DNA of 41,976 bases from NCBI GenBank assembly GCA_910577185.1, contig CAJTLR010000030.1:1-41976 (forward strand), given 5' to 3'. The number at the start of each line of letters is the position of its first letter. Within the stretch, counting starts at the first letter, position 1. The position numbers were made by a program, and so were the translations under genes. Positions 16,743 to 26,002 of this stretch are shown here, piece by piece. Under the pieces are notes generated by a model. It was not told the origin of the DNA. It ran no database searches and saw only the letters and a program-made list of their open reading frames with translations. This DNA is from an uncultured Acetatifactor sp. (GTDB taxonomy: Bacteria; Bacillota; Clostridia; Lachnospirales; Lachnospiraceae).

Positions 16743-18521
16743 ATGGCATTTGACGGCGTAACCATAGCCAGTGTAGTATCTGAATTAAAACGCGAACTCA
16801 CAGGCGGGCGCCTGTATAAAATCGCACAGCCGGAAGCGGACGAACTGCTTCTGACCATAAAACAGCCGGGGGGCCAGAAACGTCTGCTGCTTTCCGCGGA
16901 GGCATCCCTCCCCCTGATCTATCTGACGCAGACCAACAAACCCAGTCCCCTCACAGCCCCCAATTTCTGCATGCTCCTGCGCAAGCACCTGCAGAACGGC
17001 CGGATCACGGACATTTCCCAGCCGGGCCTGGAGCGTATCGTGCGCATCGGAATTGAGCATCTGGACGAGCTGGGGGATCTGCGCCGCAAGACCCTGATCG
17101 TGGAGATCATGGGCAAGCACAGCAATATTATCTTCTGCGATGAAAACGACATGATCATCGACAGCATCAAGCATGTGTCCGCGGCGGTGAGTTCCCTCCG
17201 GGAAGTCCTGCCGGGAAAGCCTTATTTCGTGGCACAGACCCAGGATAAGCTGGACGCCCTGCAGACGGATTTTCCGGCTTTCCGAAACGCCCTTGCCTCC
17301 CGGCCCCGGATGGTGTTTCAGGCCGTATATGGCAGCTTCACCGGGATTTCCCCCATTCTGGCCCAGGAACTCTGCCATCAGGCAAATGTGGACGGGGAAC
17401 GTCCTTCCGCCGCGTTGACCGACTCGGACTATGAAGCATTATACCGCGCGTTTTCCCGGATGACTGCAGCTGTCCGGGAGGAACAATTCTCCCCCAACAT
17501 CGCCTACACAAAGGGAAATCCTGTAGAATTCTCCGCGCTTCCCCTGACATTGTACGCCGGCGGCCCCCTTTCCGGAGACAGCACCGTACCCTATGACTCC
17601 ATGTCGGAACTGCTGGAGCATTATTATGCGGAAAAAAATACCCTCACCCGCATCCGGCAGAAATCCGCGGATCTGCGCCGCATTGTGCAGACTGCCCTGG
17701 AACGGAACGTAAAAAAATACGACCTCCAGCTGCGTCAGATAAAAGACACGGAAAAGCGGGAAACCTACCGTCTTTACGGGGAACTTCTCCACACTTACGG
17801 TTATCATGCCCTGCCGGGTGCAAAGTCCCTGGAAGCAGTGAATTATTATACCGGCGAACCGGTTACCATCCCGCTGGATCCCACTTTGACCGCCGCGGAA
17901 AATGCCACAAAATATTTCGATAAATACGGAAAGATGAAACGGACTTATGAAGCGCTGGGGAAGTTGACCGAAGAAGTCAAAACCGAAATCGACCATCTGG
18001 AATCCATATCCGCCTCCCTGGACATCGCGCTGCACGAAGAAGACCTGACCCAGATCAAGGAGGAACTCACCGAGAGCGGCTATATCCGCAGAAAGGGTTC
18101 CGCAAAAAAGCAGAAAATCACCAGCAGGCCCTACCACTATATCAGCAGTGACGGCTTTCATATGTATGTGGGCAAGAATAATTACCAGAACGATGAACTG
18201 ACTTTCAAATTCGCCACGGGAAATGACTGGTGGTTTCATGCCAAACAGATGCCCGGTTCCCATGTGGTGGTGAAAATCGGAAACGCGGAAGAACTTCCCG
18301 ACCGCACTTTTGAGGAGGCAGCCCGTCTGGCGGCCTATTATTCCCGGGGCCGGGGACACGAGAAAGTAGAGATTGACTATATCCAGAAAAAACATGTCAA
18401 GAAACCCGGAGGCGCCAGACCCGGATTTGTGGTCTATTATACCAATTATTCCATGACCATCGACAGCGATATTTCCGGCATTGCGCTGGCGGGGGAAACG
18501 GAGTCAGTGACCCTGCCGTAA
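16743..18521 (+). CDS. rqcH: Ribosome quality control protein RqcH (NFACT family)
   Basis: RqcH binds stalled 50S subunits carrying peptidyl-tRNA and adds C-terminal alanine tails for degradation. The product of about 592 residues shows the three NFACT parts. The N-terminal NFACT-N domain holds MAFDGVTIASVVSEL, PNFCMLLRKHL and VEIMGKHSNIIF. A central coiled coil spans about residues 280-440. The NFACT-R domain holds SSDGFHMYVGKNNYQND, DWWFHAKQMPGSHVV and the ending PGFVVYYTNY. GGGAGG lies seven bases before the ATG at 16743. Older annotations call this fibronectin-binding protein FbpA. Confidence 0.95.
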   Translation: MAFDGVTIASVVSELKRELTGGRLYKIAQPEADELLLTIKQPGGQKRLLLSAEASLPLIYLTQTNKPSPLTAPNFCMLLRKHLQNGRITDISQPGLERIVRIGIEHLDELGDLRRKTLIVEIMGKHSNIIFCDENDMIIDSIKHVSAAVSSLREVLPGKPYFVAQTQDKLDALQTDFPAFRNALASRPRMVFQAVYGSFTGISPILAQELCHQANVDGERPSAALTDSDYEALYRAFSRMTAAVREEQFSPNIAYTKGNPVEFSALPLTLYAGGPLSGDSTVPYDSMSELLEHYYAEKNTLTRIRQKSADLRRIVQTALERNVKKYDLQLRQIKDTEKRETYRLYGELLHTYGYHALPGAKSLEAVNYYTGEPVTIPLDPTLTAAENATKYFDKYGKMKRTYEALGKLTEEVKTEIDHLESISASLDIALHEEDLTQIKEELTESGYIRRKGSAKKQKITSRPYHYISSDGFHMYVGKNNYQNDELTFKFATGNDWWFHAKQMPGSHVVVKIGNAEELPDRTFEEAARLAAYYSRGRGHEKVEIDYIQKKHVKKPGGARPGFVVYYTNYSMTIDSDISGIALAGETESVTLP

Positions 18522-18633
18522 GGGGCGGGGGCTGTGCAATCCAGCAGGGGAACGCCCTTCTCCTCTGCTCGCCGCGCGGGGCGCGTGCAGCTTTCCCTGC
18601 TGATTTCCTTACGCGCCCCTGCGCATATAAAAG

Positions 18634-18665
18634 AGGCTGATTATTTCATCAGCCTTAATTTTTTT
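18634..18665 (+). terminator. Terminator between rqcH and the flippase gene
   Basis: AGGCTGA (18634-18640) pairs with TCAGCCT (18649-18655), followed by TAATTTTTTT on the plus strand. It lies about 110 bases after rqcH and overlaps the last codons of the convergent flippase gene. Confidence 0.75.
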
Positions 18666-20302
18666 GCAAGTCTCACCATCAGATGTCCTTTCGGGAAACT
18701 TCTCAGCTCTTCCTCCGAAATGCCCCGGAACAGAAGCAGCATCGCAAAATACACACAGACCGCCAGCCCGATGGCCGCCACCACGGAGATTCTGGAGGAT
18801 TCGGTCAGCATCAGAAGCCCTTCGTAAGATGCCCAGGCCACAGCCCCCATACATGCCGCCGCAAGGGCCGGAACCACAAAGGTCTTCATGATTTCCTGCC
18901 TGTATCCCGCCGCCCTCCGGACTGCCCACTGGTTCAGGATGCACATGACGCCAGAGTACAGAGTGTTTGCTATGGCGATACTGTATAAATCCAAATCCGT
19001 GTACAGAAGCAGCAGTACCGCCGCTGCGGTCTGTACTGCCAGGGCGATTGCGGCGTTCACAATAGGACGGTTCACCTTTCCCAGCCCCTGCAGTATGGAA
19101 CTGTTCAGGGTGGAAAACGCGTAAAAAATCACCGAGAGAGAAAGGGACATCAGAAGCCCCGTCACCAGGTCTTCCGTCTCCTGCACATTGCGGAACAGCA
19201 ATCCCGTCACGGGCCTTGCCAGCACCAGCAGTCCCACCGCGCAGGGAATGGAAATCAGCATAATGGATTTCACTGCCAGGGCAATTTTCTGTCTTACCCC
19301 CTTTTCATCCCCATAGGCCGCCAGCTGGGCTATGGATGGTATCACCGCCGCTGCCAGGGCCGTGGCAAAAGCCACGGGGATATTGGAAATGGTCTGTGCC
19401 TGGCCGGAAAATGCCCCCCATCTGGAAGAAACGGTTACTTTGTCCAGTTCTTTCAGGTTTGGCAGCACCTGGGTGTAGATGGTATTATTGACCGTTCCGC
19501 TCAGATTATAGACAGCAGTGCTTAGGATGAAAGGCGTTACCACCATCACAATATTCCGCATAATCAGCTTGTAGGAATCCTCGTTCATATGCCGGTCTGC
19601 CCGGATTCTCCTGAAAATCACTTTCCGGTTCAGTCCGTATACCCCTATCATGAACAGTAATGCCACAAGCACACCGGCTCCTGCCCCCAGGGCGCTTCCC
19701 ACGGCTCCATAGGTGGCCCGGCTGATCTGGTCCGCCTCCAGTTCGGGCATCTCCATGGTTCCCATGGTGCCCTGAATCAGCAGGTACGCCGCCCCTATGC
19801 TGACAATGGCATTTGCAATCTGCTCCAGAATCTGGGATACGGAAGTCTGTATCATGCTTTTATGGGCCTGGAAATATCCCCTTAAAACCCCCAGAATGCC
19901 ATAGACAAAAATGATGGGTGCAAAAGCACGCAATACCGCCGCCTCCTGGGGGGACAGAAAAATCTCTGCCCCGAAAAAAAGAAGAAGGCTGGCCCCTCCT
20001 CCCACTGCCATAACATACCACAGGGCACATTTGAAAATTCTGTGGGCATTCCGGTATTCCCGCATTCCCAGTTTCTGGGCTATCACCTTTGAAATGGCAG
20101 AGGGAATGCTGTAAGAGGAAATCAGCAGCACAATGGTATAGTAATTGTGGGCCGTCTGGTAGTAGCCCAGGCCAAGGTCACCGATGACACGATGCAAAGG
20201 GCCCCTGTAAAGGAGCCCGATAATCCTGCTGATAATCCCGGCTGCAGCCAGAATACCGGCCTGCACTATAAAGCTGTTTTTCTTGCTACCATTTTCGGAC
20301 AT
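18641..20302 (-). CDS. SpoVB/MurJ-type polysaccharide flippase (MOP superfamily)
   Basis: The 553-residue integral membrane protein has about 14 hydrophobic helices. Its N-terminal GILAAAGIISRIIGLLYRGP and LGLGYYQTAHNYY are hallmarks of the SpoVB/YtgP branch of the MOP (MATE-like) exporters. Relatives flip lipid II or other lipid-linked sugars across the membrane; SpoVB acts in spore cortex synthesis and YtgP is a MurJ equivalent. Which role applies here is not decidable from sequence. It starts 4 bases after the glgA stop, so the two are probably co-transcribed. Confidence 0.85.
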   Translation of the reverse strand: MSENGSKKNSFIVQAGILAAAGIISRIIGLLYRGPLHRVIGDLGLGYYQTAHNYYTIVLLISSYSIPSAISKVIAQKLGMREYRNAHRIFKCALWYVMAVGGGASLLLFFGAEIFLSPQEAAVLRAFAPIIFVYGILGVLRGYFQAHKSMIQTSVSQILEQIANAIVSIGAAYLLIQGTMGTMEMPELEADQISRATYGAVGSALGAGAGVLVALLFMIGVYGLNRKVIFRRIRADRHMNEDSYKLIMRNIVMVVTPFILSTAVYNLSGTVNNTIYTQVLPNLKELDKVTVSSRWGAFSGQAQTISNIPVAFATALAAAVIPSIAQLAAYGDEKGVRQKIALAVKSIMLISIPCAVGLLVLARPVTGLLFRNVQETEDLVTGLLMSLSLSVIFYAFSTLNSSILQGLGKVNRPIVNAAIALAVQTAAAVLLLLYTDLDLYSIAIANTLYSGVMCILNQWAVRRAAGYRQEIMKTFVVPALAAACMGAVAWASYEGLLMLTESSRISVVAAIGLAVCVYFAMLLLFRGISEEELRSFPKGHLMVRLAKKLRLMK

Positions 20303-20306
20303 AGTT

Positions 20307-21752
20307 TCAACCTATCAGCCAGTCGTACATTTCCTGATACTTTGCCGCAGACACATGCCATGAGAAATCCGCCGCCATGGCCCTGTCGACCATTTTGTTC
20401 CATTCGCGCTTCTTGTCATAATAGATGCGTTCGGCATACCGCACTGCATTCAGCATCTCATGGGCATTGTAATTGGTAAAGCTGAAGCCTGTTCCCCTGC
20501 TTTCGAACTCGTTGTAAGGCTCCACCGTATCCTTCAGGCCTCCCGTCTCACGCACAATGGGAATCGTCCCGTAGCGCAGCGACATCAGCTGGCTCAGCCC
20601 GCAGGGCTCAAAAAGGGATGGCATCAGGAACGCGTCGCAGGAAGCGTAAATTTTGTGGGACAGTGCATCGGAATAATATATATTGGCAGAAACCTTGTCG
20701 CCGTACTTCCATGCAAAATGGCGGAACATATTTTCATACCGTTCTTCCCCGGTTCCCAGCACCACCAGCTGAATGTCATCCCGGCACATTTCATCCATCA
20801 CATAGGCAATCAGGTCGAATCCCTTCTGGTCCGTAAGCCTGGAGACCACGCCGATCATCATCTTCCTGTCATCGCAGCAAAGTCCCAGCTCCTGCTGCAG
20901 GGCCCGCTTGTTTTTCACTTTCTCCTTCCGGAAATTCACGGCGTCATAGGGGTTTGCGATGAGCTTATCCGTGGCAGGATTGAATTCCTCATAGTCGATG
21001 CCGTTCACGATTCCCCGCAGGTCGCCGCTTCTGGCCCTGAGGAGGCCATCCAGCCCTTCCCCGTAAAAAGGAGTCTTAATCTCTTCCGCATAAGTATCAC
21101 TGACCGTAGTCACCGCATCCGCATAGACAATGCCGCCCTTCAGCAGATTGGCATCCTTATAGGCCTCCAGCTTATCGGCAGTAAAGAAATAATCGGAAAG
21201 CCCCGTAATGCTCCGCACGGTCTTGGTATCCCATTTTCCCTGGAACTTCAGATTATGGATGGTGATCACCGACTTCATGTTGCGGTAAAAATCTCCTCCC
21301 CGGAACCTTTCCTTCATATAAACCGGAATCAGCCCCGTCTGCCAGTCATGACAATGAATCACGTCCGGCTGGAATCCCACCACCGGCAGCACGGAAAGGA
21401 CAGCCTTTGAGAAATAAACATATCTCTCAATCTCCCACTTGGGATCATTGGTGTAAACTTTGTCACCGCTGAAATAATATTCATTGTCAATGAAATAATA
21501 ATGTACACCCTCTTCTTCTGCTTCCAGAACTCCCACATACGCGCTCGTCCAGTTGAAGTCAAGGTAAAAATGGGTCACATATCTCATCTTATCCTTCATT
21601 TCCTGTTTCATACAGGCATATTTGGGAAGAATGACCCTCACGTCAAAATACTGCTTGTCAACACATTTCGGCAGGGACCCCACCACATCGGCCAGACCGC
21701 CTGTTTTGATAAAAGGCACTCCCTCTGACGCCGCAAAAAGAATTTTCTTCAT
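20307..21752 (-). CDS. glgA: Glycogen synthase (ADP-glucose)
   Basis: GlgA adds glucose from ADP-glucose to alpha-1,4-glucan. The 481-residue GT-B (GT5) protein has the ADP-glucose-binding loop FIKTGGLADVVGSLPK at residues 14-29, HCHDWQTGLIP, the nucleotide-binding GVVSRLTDQKGFDL and the C-terminal SLFEPCGLSQLMSLRYG with its catalytic Glu. No other glycogen genes are adjacent. Downstream is the flippase gene; upstream, a palindrome (21778-21794) lies in the 102-base gap after the Spo0A-like gene. Confidence 0.95.
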   Translation of the reverse strand: MKKILFAASEGVPFIKTGGLADVVGSLPKCVDKQYFDVRVILPKYACMKQEMKDKMRYVTHFYLDFNWTSAYVGVLEAEEEGVHYYFIDNEYYFSGDKVYTNDPKWEIERYVYFSKAVLSVLPVVGFQPDVIHCHDWQTGLIPVYMKERFRGGDFYRNMKSVITIHNLKFQGKWDTKTVRSITGLSDYFFTADKLEAYKDANLLKGGIVYADAVTTVSDTYAEEIKTPFYGEGLDGLLRARSGDLRGIVNGIDYEEFNPATDKLIANPYDAVNFRKEKVKNKRALQQELGLCCDDRKMMIGVVSRLTDQKGFDLIAYVMDEMCRDDIQLVVLGTGEERYENMFRHFAWKYGDKVSANIYYSDALSHKIYASCDAFLMPSLFEPCGLSQLMSLRYGTIPIVRETGGLKDTVEPYNEFESRGTGFSFTNYNAHEMLNAVRYAERIYYDKKREWNKMVDRAMAADFSWHVSAAKYQEMYDWLIG

Positions 21753-21777
21753 CCGAACCCTCCAATGACCACATCTA

Positions 21778-21794
21778 AAGTGTATGATACACTT
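21778..21794. promoter_or_regulatory. Palindrome in the glgA promoter region
   Basis: AAGTGTATGATACACTT is a perfect two-fold palindrome with a single central base, lying 26 bases before the glgA start. It could be an operator or a short hairpin in the leader. No regulator can be named. Confidence 0.4.
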
Positions 21795-21854
21795 TTATTA
21801 TACAACATTTACGGTTCGGTGGAAAGCTTTTCTTTTACCGGAATCCAAAACTTT

Positions 21855-22376
21855 TCACTGCATTTTGTAGGAAAGACGTATTTTGTCCGCAATCAGGGCA
21901 ATAAACTCCGAATTGGTCGGCTTTCCCTTTCCCGTATCAATGGTGTAACCGAACAGGGCATCCAGCGTTTCCATTCTTCCCCGGCTCCAGGCCACTTCAA
22001 TGGCATGTCGAATCGCGCGTTCCACACGGCTGGGTGTGGTTGAAAAGCGCTTTGCTATGGTAGGATAGAGAATTTTGGTGATGGAGCTGATCATTCCCGG
22101 GTCGTCCACGGACATCATGATTGCTTCCCGCAGATACTGGTATCCTTTAATATGTGCCGGAACACCGATTTCATGTATCATGTCCGTCACATCCTGCTCC
22201 AGATCCCTGGTATCCACTGTCTTTTGTAATTCCTGCGTACCGGTGTGCGCACTTCCGTTCTTTCCGGAAGGCACTGTAATCATGATCTGGAACTCTTTGT
22301 CCCCGCTCATCAGGTCTCCCAGAATTTTGTATATTTTCTCATTATCCTTCGTAGCCGTGATATTCAACTGTTCCAT
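21855..22376 (-). CDS. Receiver-less Spo0A C-terminal DNA-binding protein
   Basis: The C-terminal ~110 residues match the Spo0A effector domain closely: DMIHEIGVPAHIKGYQYLREA, SITKILYPTIAKRF, the recognition helix region TPSRVERAIRHAIEVAWSRG and LFGYTIDTGKGKPTNSEFIA. True Spo0A (about 260 residues) has a phospho-receiver domain in front. Here only about 60 unrelated residues precede the effector, and AAGGAGG lies eight bases before the ATG at 22376, so the short form looks genuine. It may bind 0A boxes without phosphorylation, or compete with Spo0A in sporulation control. The partner Spo0A is not in this window. Confidence 0.88.
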   Translation of the reverse strand: MEQLNITATKDNEKIYKILGDLMSGDKEFQIMITVPSGKNGSAHTGTQELQKTVDTRDLEQDVTDMIHEIGVPAHIKGYQYLREAIMMSVDDPGMISSITKILYPTIAKRFSTTPSRVERAIRHAIEVAWSRGRMETLDALFGYTIDTGKGKPTNSEFIALIADKIRLSYKMQ

Positions 22377-22502
22377 CAAACTACCTCCTTGCGAAGAATT
22401 GCGGCCCTGCCTCCGTAACGCCAAAAGCTGTATCTCCTCCCTCTCCGTCCTTCCGGCGCATGGCAGAAGCATTACACAAATTGTCTAAATTCGTCCTTTC
22501 CC

Positions 22503-22569
22503 ATTATAAAAGAGAAATGTTTGATACATCAACTCCAAACCGTCGCGCTTTTCGTGCGGTTTTGTCAAA
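22503..22569 (-). promoter_or_regulatory. Promoter of the Spo0A-like gene with a 0A-box-like site
   Basis: On the minus strand TTGATG (22532-22527), 18 bases, TATAAT (22508-22503) form a sigma-A type promoter. TTTGTCAAA (22561-22569, plus strand) fits the 0A box TTTGTCRAA and lies about 30 bases upstream of the -35, an activator-like position. A weaker copy, TTTGTCATA, is at 22631-22639. The rest of the 430-base gap is AT-rich and otherwise empty apart from the holA promoter. Confidence 0.5.
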
Positions 22570-22735
22570 TTATTACACAGAATTTGCCAATTCGTCTTTA
22601 TTTGGCAATATTTTCAAAAAAATTATAAAATTTGTCATATTCTGATTACACAATTTTTTCAAATTGAAGCTAATTTTGCCGCTATTTAGACTTCTTTCTG
22701 ACGTCATTCTTTTTTAAAAGTTTTTCTGAAAATAC

Positions 22736-22765
22736 TTGACAATTCCCGGCCAGTAAATGCACAAT
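22736..22765 (+). promoter_or_regulatory. Likely holA promoter
   Basis: TTGACA (22736-22741), an 18-base spacer and CACAAT (22760-22765) lie about 40 bases before the holA ATG. The -35 is perfect; the -10 is weak (4 of 6). Confidence 0.5.
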
Positions 22766-22806
22766 AATGACGGATCACATAAATTTCGGGATAAGGATTT
22801 TAAAAT

Positions 22807-23781
22807 ATGAGACAGCTGAATGAAGATATCAAGCGCGGAAGCTTCCGGCAGATTTACCTTTTGTACGGGGAAGAAAGGTATCTGCGCAGACAGTACCGGG
22901 AAAAACTGCAGAAATGCCTCTGTGAAGAGGGAGATACCATGAACACGCATTTTTATGAGGGCAGGAACATTTCCGTGGCAGAAATCGTGGACCTGGCAGA
23001 GACACTGCCCTTTTTTGCGGACCGGCGGGTGATCTTTGTCACCGACAGCGGACTCTTTAAATCCGGCGGGGAAAAACTGGCGGAATATCTGGCCTCCCCC
23101 AATGAGAGCACATACTTTGTCTTTACGGAAAGCGAGGTGGACAAGCGCAGCAGACTCTATAAAGCCGTACAGTCCCGGGGATATTCCGCGGAATTTGCGG
23201 TTCAGGACGAAAACACACTGAAGAGATGGGTGGCGGGCATTCTGGCCAGGGAGGGCAAAAAAATTGCCGAATCAACCGTGCTGCTTTTTTTGTCCAAAAC
23301 CGGCACGGATATGGAAAATATTCAGATGGAGCTGGAAAAGCTTGTCTGTTACTGCGGGGACCGGGATATCGTCACGGCGCAGGACGTGGAGGCCATCTGC
23401 ACCACCCGCGTCAGCAACCATATCTTTGACATGATCAATGCCATCGCCGCCGGGCAGCCCAAACAGGCCCTGGCGCTGTACTATGACCTGCTGGCGCTGA
23501 AGGAGCCGCCCATGCGCATTCTGTTTCTCATAGCCAGACAGTGCAATATGCTGCTGCAGGTAAAGGAACTGCGAAGCAAGGGTTTCGACAACAAAAGTAT
23601 CGGCTCCAAAGTCGGTCTGGCGCCGTTTATCGTGGGAAAATACCTGAATCAGGCCGCAAACTTTAAGACCAGTGTCCTGCGGGAGGCAGTGAAAAAATGC
23701 GTGGAGGCAGAAGAAGCCGTCAAGACCGGCCGTATGAATGATGTCATGAGTGTGGAAATGCTGATGCTGACCGTACTGTAA
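22807..23781 (+). CDS. holA: DNA polymerase III subunit delta
   Basis: HolA is the clamp-loader subunit that opens the beta clamp. The 324-residue product has the family N-terminus RQIYLLYGEERYLRRQYREKL, the PFFADRRVIFVTDSGLF strand region, and the C-terminal helical part with PPMRILFLIARQCNMLLQVKEL and LGLAPFIVGKYLNQA-type text (here GLAPFIVGKYLNQA). AAGGA lies about 12 bases before the ATG. It is divergent from the Spo0A-like gene and stands alone. Confidence 0.93.
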   Translation: MRQLNEDIKRGSFRQIYLLYGEERYLRRQYREKLQKCLCEEGDTMNTHFYEGRNISVAEIVDLAETLPFFADRRVIFVTDSGLFKSGGEKLAEYLASPNESTYFVFTESEVDKRSRLYKAVQSRGYSAEFAVQDENTLKRWVAGILAREGKKIAESTVLLFLSKTGTDMENIQMELEKLVCYCGDRDIVTAQDVEAICTTRVSNHIFDMINAIAAGQPKQALALYYDLLALKEPPMRILFLIARQCNMLLQVKELRSKGFDNKSIGSKVGLAPFIVGKYLNQAANFKTSVLREAVKKCVEAEEAVKTGRMNDVMSVEMLMLTVL

Positions 23782-23855
23782 GGCCGGCGCTCTCTTTCGG
23801 GGACAGTTTCCCCGTTCCCGGAAACAATACCCGGAAAACATTTTCCAGACACGTA

Positions 23856-23888
23856 CAGGGGCACCCGCTCTGCCGATGGGTGCCCCTG
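23856..23888. terminator. GC-rich hairpin between holA and the sugar cluster
   Basis: CAGGGGCACCC (23856-23866) and GGGTGCCCCTG (23878-23888) are perfect 11-bp arms with an 11-base loop, in the gap between the convergent holA and the last gene of the sugar cluster. There is no strong U-run, so it is a probable but not certain terminator. Confidence 0.5.
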
Positions 23889-24001
23889 TGCAATATTCCG
23901 GTACAGCTATATCCGGACGGCGGCACAGTATCCGCCTATGGCCGCCTTCCATCTTTCGGCCGGGAAAAGCAGAGACTGTCCGGACTGTGTCCCCGGCCGC
24001 T

Positions 24002-24778
24002 TTACAGCATCAGATTCCGGAAGTAACGAATGGTATAATCGATTCCCTTCTCCCCCAGTTCCCCTTTCCAGTTCTGGGAATGAGGTTCAATGCTTAAATT
24101 ACCGTCATATCCCTTTGCATAAAGAATTGCCAGAAATGCACCCCAGTCGGTCTGGTCCATCCCTGCCGGGGGATCATCATAGCGCTGCCCGCCGATGACC
24201 AGAGATCCCTTCAGGTGCACATGCAAAAACCGGTGTGCCCAGTCCCTGGCTTCCTGGAGATAATCCCCTCCGGCATAAATACAGTGGGAAGGATCATATT
24301 TGATATACAGATCCTTCACATGTCCGTGAATCAGGGTGAATGCCATGGGATCGCAGACAAAATTATCCCATCTGCAGTTGTAGGTGGCAATCTTCACGCC
24401 CTTTTCCTTCCCGTGGGCAATCAGTTTCTCAAAATAAGAAATTGCCAGGGTACAGTTTTCATAATAGGACAGCTCCTCCACATAATTGCAGCCGGTGATA
24501 TAAATGCCGCAGTCCAGCCGGGCGGCGGCGTCAATCAGTCTGCACTCCAGCTCCAGTTCCTCACGGCAGATGCCCTCACGGCAGATACGCCTGCTTCCCC
24601 AGCGTCCCACCGCGCCTATGGGCATCTGGTATTTCTCGCTTCTGCCGCGGATCGTCTCCACATTCTCCAGAAACATTTCTGCCCTGTCATTTACATCCAG
24701 TTCAATAAATTCCATGCCGCGGTCTTTGGCGCCCTGGAAATCTGCCTCCTCAAACCACGCAATCCTGCCAAGCTTCAT
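24002..24778 (-). CDS. TIM-barrel sugar isomerase/epimerase family protein
   Basis: The protein of about 258 residues belongs to the AP-endonuclease-2/xylose-isomerase TIM-barrel family. It shows KYDPSHCIYAGGDY (Asp and His), FLHVHLKGS (His) and LSIEPHS (Glu), the usual late-strand metal ligands. The earlier Glu expected at the strand-5 end is replaced by KIATYNCRWDNF, so the metal site may be altered. Start 24778 matches the MKLGRIAWFEE N-terminus. It is the last gene of the minus-strand cluster and lies 126 bases after a Gfo/Idh/MocA dehydrogenase. The substrate is unknown, probably a sugar or cyclitol keto-intermediate. Confidence 0.8.
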   Translation of the reverse strand: MKLGRIAWFEEADFQGAKDRGMEFIELDVNDRAEMFLENVETIRGRSEKYQMPIGAVGRWGSRRICREGICREELELECRLIDAAARLDCGIYITGCNYVEELSYYENCTLAISYFEKLIAHGKEKGVKIATYNCRWDNFVCDPMAFTLIHGHVKDLYIKYDPSHCIYAGGDYLQEARDWAHRFLHVHLKGSLVIGGQRYDDPPAGMDQTDWGAFLAILYAKGYDGNLSIEPHSQNWKGELGEKGIDYTIRYFRNLML

Positions 24779-24904
24779 ATTTGTTCTCCTATCCGGTCCG
24801 GACGTTTTCCCTGCCGCAAGTTCCGTAAATACGGATTTTCCCGAAACGTCCTGCCTGAAATGGTACTGTTTCTGTTTCCGGCCATGCAAACATGGCTGTT
24901 TTCC

Positions 24905-25987
24905 TCATTGCTCGCAGAAATAAACCGCCCTGCCGGTTCTTCCGGATTCATAAATGGCCTCCAGAATCTGTGTCACCACCATGGCCTGTCTGGGTTCCAC
25001 CGTCAGGGGTTCCCCGTCCACAATGGCATGATAGAACACTCTCTGTTCCACGTCGTCAGGCCGCTCTGCCGCTCCGTCAAAGAAAGCCACGCCTCCCGCT
25101 GCCAGATCCGGCTTCTCCACACATTGTCTTCCGTGGCTGACCCGGTTGATTCTCAGACCATCCGCCATGTCTGCTCCACCCTTTGTACCGCAGAGAGTGG
25201 TCTGTGCCTCCCTCACGTCCAGGGTATTCAGCGCCCAGGAAGATTCCAGGTTTATGGTGGCGCCGTTTTTCATTTTAATATACCCGAACGCGGAATCCTC
25301 CACGGTAAAGATTTCGGGATCCCAGTCTCCCCAGGCATTTCCGGTGTCCTTCTGGTCGGCCAGCTTACGGTACACGGAACCCATCACCATCTCGGGCTCA
25401 TAATTGTCCATCATCCACAGTGTGAGGTCCAGCGCATGGGTACCGATATCGATCAGTGGCCCGCCGCCCTGTTTCTCTTCATCCAGAAATACACCCCAGG
25501 TAGGAACGGCCCTCCTTCTGATGGCATGTGCTTTGGCATAATAAATTTCTCCCAGTTCCCCGGCCTGGCAGGCGCTCTTGAGGTAAACGGAATCCGCCCT
25601 ATAGCGGTTCTGATATCCAATGATCAGGACTTTTCCCGTTCTCTCCGCGGTTTCCACCATGGCCTTCGCCTCCGCATAAGTCTTCGCCATGGGCTTTTCA
25701 CACATAACATGCTTTCCGGCCTCCATGGCGGCGATGCTTATTGGCGCATGGGAACTGTTGGGGGTCAGCACATACACTGCCTCCACATCTTCCTTCAGCA
25801 GTTCCTGGTAGTCCGTGTACACCCTTGCGTCCTCTGTGCCGTACTCTTCCTTCGCTTTCAGCGCTCTCTCCTCCAATAGGTCGCAGAAAGCCACCAGTTC
25901 AAAATTTCCGTTTCTCTTCATGGCAGGAAGATGCTTTGCATTGGCAATCCCCCCGCATCCCACAACTCCTACTTTTAATTTTCTCAT
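24905..25987 (-). CDS. Gfo/Idh/MocA family NAD(P)-dependent oxidoreductase
   Basis: The product of about 360 residues has the Rossmann motif VGVVGCGGIANAKHLPA at the N-terminus, the EKPMAKTYAEA signature near residue 95, and the substrate-domain GGGPLIDIGTHALDL with its catalytic-type Asp/His. The family oxidises or reduces sugars and inositols. AGGAGG lies eight bases before the ATG at 25987. A longer frame runs 49 codons upstream, but that part is read from repeat DNA and is not thought to be translated. It is paired with the downstream TIM-barrel gene. Confidence 0.88.
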   Translation of the reverse strand: MRKLKVGVVGCGGIANAKHLPAMKRNGNFELVAFCDLLEERALKAKEEYGTEDARVYTDYQELLKEDVEAVYVLTPNSSHAPISIAAMEAGKHVMCEKPMAKTYAEAKAMVETAERTGKVLIIGYQNRYRADSVYLKSACQAGELGEIYYAKAHAIRRRAVPTWGVFLDEEKQGGGPLIDIGTHALDLTLWMMDNYEPEMVMGSVYRKLADQKDTGNAWGDWDPEIFTVEDSAFGYIKMKNGATINLESSWALNTLDVREAQTTLCGTKGGADMADGLRINRVSHGRQCVEKPDLAAGGVAFFDGAAERPDDVEQRVFYHAIVDGEPLTVEPRQAMVVTQILEAIYESGRTGRAVYFCEQ

Positions 25988-26002
25988 CCTCAAACCTCCT
26001 AA

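Noticed and set aside
24215..25879. 554-codon plus-strand frame opposite the sugar genes
   Set aside because: It lies antisense to two well-supported enzymes and has no start signal.
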